A stretch of DNA of 64,000 nt, taken from positions 984,366 to 1,048,365 of the forward strand of contig NW_024104330.1 of assembly GCF_003945595.2 (NCBI RefSeq), given 5' to 3'. A program made the translations under genes and the position numbers. Positions 61,701 to 64,000 of this stretch are shown one piece after another. The stretch is from Pipra filicauda. Its lineage: Eukaryota; Chordata; Aves; Passeriformes; Pipridae. Below the pieces are notes generated by a model. It saw nothing but the letters and a program-made list of their open reading frames with translations, was not told the origin of the DNA and did not search any database. The stretch's first letter is position 1. Every line of letters starts with the position of its first letter.

Positions 61701-64000
61701 GATTTCTCCCATGGACATCTGCTTCCTATATTTGTTCATCACCAGGACTCCAATGCTGAGTGTGGATTTTGACAACTTGATGCATAAATATGCAGTACAA
61801 CTGGAAAAAAATAATAAAGAAAAAATTTGGACTATAGGTTCTGGAACTGATCAAGGTCCTGTGGTTCTCAAGGTCTGGTAACTCATGAGATCCTAACTCC
61901 AAAAACTCCTGTGTGAAATGCAGGGCCAAATGAGATAATTGTGTTGCACCAAAATTCAGGAAATATTTCCAAAAACAGAAAAGACCTTATCATGTGGATA
62001 TTAGGGAAGCCGTTCACTTTTCCTTAGGAAAGTTGTGAGATTCCTTTCTTGAAAAGTATTTAAAAACTTGTGCAAATACCTGTCAGATGATGACCTAATT
62101 TTTGTAGTTTATTCTACTGTCTTGCAGTCAGAAGAATATAGTGACTTGTGCAGGTTGCGTCCAGTTGCACATGTCTGAAGTGCCATGAAAAGCCAGAAAC
62201 GCAGTTACAGTCGTGTCTCCCACACAATCCTATAACCCCATCACTTCTGTGTGACAGCAGAAATCAGGAATGTACAAACACGCTATCCCTGTGAAACCCT
62301 AACATTCATCCCTTTGGGTCATAAAGCAAATGTCTTTTGCCACTCCCAAATTCTTTCTGATATTTTCCTCCCAAAAACAAAATTTGGACCCCAAGCTGAG
62401 AGAAAGTTAGAGACTTCATAAGCAGCTTGCATATTCAAGCTTTTAATTTTTTTTAAAATTGTTCAGATTCTGCATTGATAGTTGGATCCCAAACTAAGTA
62501 ATAGAAACCAGCAAGAATATGCATGGATCCAAACTCCATTATATATTCATTCAGAGTTAGATTCTGACTCATGGTGAGGAATTAATGCTAAAGCGTGAGA
62601 TTTTTCAGAAAAGCTAAAGGATGCTGCTCCTACCCAGTGTCCCACTGGGTAATCCAGCCTTATTATTAAGTATGTTAAGAGACAGAGAAAAATGTTCCAC
62701 TTTTAATGAAGAAGAAGAGATAGCACAAAATAGTTTACTAAATTTCAGCCATGGCATTTAAACCTATTCATGTGATTCAAAGTCATTTACTTCCCCTGAA
62801 GTTTCCTGACAAGAACATATATTTCCCCGGAAATGTAGCATACTAAAGCCATTGTAAATAAACTGCATGAAAAATAGTGCTTTTATTTACATTATGATTT
62901 ACCAGTCTTAGGTCCTTATCAATCTAGGCTCCCTGTATGCTTGCTACGAGGCTGAACATGAATCAATGTTTTCTCTGTGCGTTTCTTCAAAACCTTATGA
63001 AAATCAGTTTCTGATCATGGGGACAGCTGTTAAACTTCATACCTGGTAGTTATTTCCTAGTAGGTGGCAGTAAGGAAAGGAAACCATATTCTAAATAGAT
63101 TTTATTGACATGCACATACAATATATACTCACATTGTTCTCTGTTGGCAATATCTAAAAACAACAACTTGCAACAAGTTGAATTGCTGTTCACACTAGAA
63201 TAAAATGGAGATATGGCTCTCATAAACCCATGGTCTTCATGATTGGTGGTCATTATGACCCCTGCAGAGTTATTTTTGCAAGTTGAAATATGTATATCCT
63301 GTGTATTCCTGTATAAATTCTCTTTCCGGTTTCCACTGAATAGAGTTTTCCTTCACTTCTGCCTGTTCATTGGATGTCCCTTGAAACAGTAACTCCATTT
63401 TGATTTTGGCACATCTACATCTACTTTGTCCCTGTAAAAGGGTGAAACTATACAAAGCAAATGGGTCTGATTATTCCATGTGAAGAGAAATCACATTGTC
63501 TTTCTTGGCATGATACAGCTGTAATTTAAAGAAGTATATTTTAAATTGAGTTGTACAAATATATAGAGAAAGGAAGCCATGTTTTCACTAATAATTCTTT
63601 TGTTAAGTTAATATAAAAACAATGTGATAACAATACATTTTTAGCAGAAAGAGGTGTCAAAAATCTCTGAGAAGTTCCAAAGCAGTGCTTGTGTAAGAAA
63701 CCAATAAAGGAAAAAAATCTATGTCCTATCCAAAGTCAGACTCCCCTCATGCCCAGCTCTAAGCAGAGAAATAATAAGATACATAATGCACTCAAAGAAT
63801 TGCCATTTAAATGGCAAAGACAGAAGAAATATTGGTATTATCTCCTTAATAAGAAAATGAAAAGTAAATCGACCAAATCACAGAAGTGAGAGCCAGCTAT
63901 GAACTGGACTGAACTCTCCTGGGTGCCAGAGCAACACTGAACTGCTCCATGACAGGAAGCTGGCAATAAGCAAGTTTAAAAAGACAGAAATTCTGACAAT
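55758..64000. other. Gene-free stretch to the end of the window
   Basis: No gene is supported over about 8 kb. It contains a weak CR1 tail remnant (56545-56594), an 11-bp tandem pair CCTCATTTTCA at 60082-60103, a pyrimidine-rich run at about 60896-60970 and a perfect hairpin at 62631-62651 (TACCCAGTG, loop TCC, CACTGGGTA). The many short open frames have no recognisable domains. Confidence 0.55.
56545..56594 (-). mobile_element. Weak CR1 3'-end remnant
   Basis: The plus strand reads tagaatcac, then ttaagtggaag, then actaaagattcagtctaacttccc. This follows, with many substitutions and a small deletion, the reverse-complemented avian CR1 tail (AGAATCAC, then GGTTGGAAGGGACC, then TTAAAGATCATCTAG and TCCAAC). 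It appears older than the copy at 34291-34346. Confidence 0.45.

Noticed and set aside
1..64000. CRISPR arrays, bacterial operons, phage genes, tRNA and rRNA genes
   Set aside because: No regularly spaced repeats, no cloverleaf-like segments and no prokaryotic gene density were seen. The DNA is clearly vertebrate in character.

Overview
The window looks like nuclear DNA of a vertebrate, most likely a bird. The main evidence is a 5'-truncated CR1 retrotransposon at 43600-45126. It ends in the avian-type tail of ATTCTGTG octamers, and nearly everything around it is AT-rich, repeat-poor, CpG-poor sequence with no CpG island. A turtle or crocodilian also carries CR1, but would usually show a denser transposon load. 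There is no sign of bacterial gene organisation. The open frames scattered over both strands are short and unrelated to each other, and they reach 125-134 codons by chance.

Layout. From 1 to about 33 kb I find no gene I can support. This stretch holds an AT-rich cluster of inverted repeats (5388-5448), a probable pogo/Tigger-like DNA transposon remnant (8885-9084), a very decayed LINE with scattered CR1/L2-type reverse transcriptase peptides (10614-11082), a 23-base T run (22300-22322), and two neighbouring perfect hairpins (25852-25923). A possible terminal coding exon lies on the minus strand at 33396-33597, with splice-acceptor-like and poly(A)-signal-like context, but I cannot assign it to a family. 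Short minus-strand CR1 tail remnants lie at 34291-34346 and 56545-56594.

The mobile-element part is 43.6-48.3 kb. The CR1 copy keeps a single reading frame over 342 codons, broken by four stop codons, and it lacks the catalytic FADD block. About 2.7 kb further on, at 47841-48307 on the minus strand, is a short RTE-type LINE copy. It has an exact 13-bp target-site duplication, an (ATG)n tail and an intact 123-codon C-terminal fragment with a zinc-finger-like end. This is the most informative and least expected feature of the window, because RTE elements are patchily distributed in birds.

From 48.3 kb to the end the window is again gene-poor. It holds a possible decayed coding stretch (48733-49158), a 26-bp perfect palindrome (50578-50603) and an A/C-rich simple repeat (55690-55757). 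I see no multi-gene system, operon, CRISPR array, tRNA or rRNA. The biology visible here is a gene desert or long intron/intergenic region with transposon fossils, some hairpin-forming sequences and a few homeodomain-motif clusters that could be regulatory.
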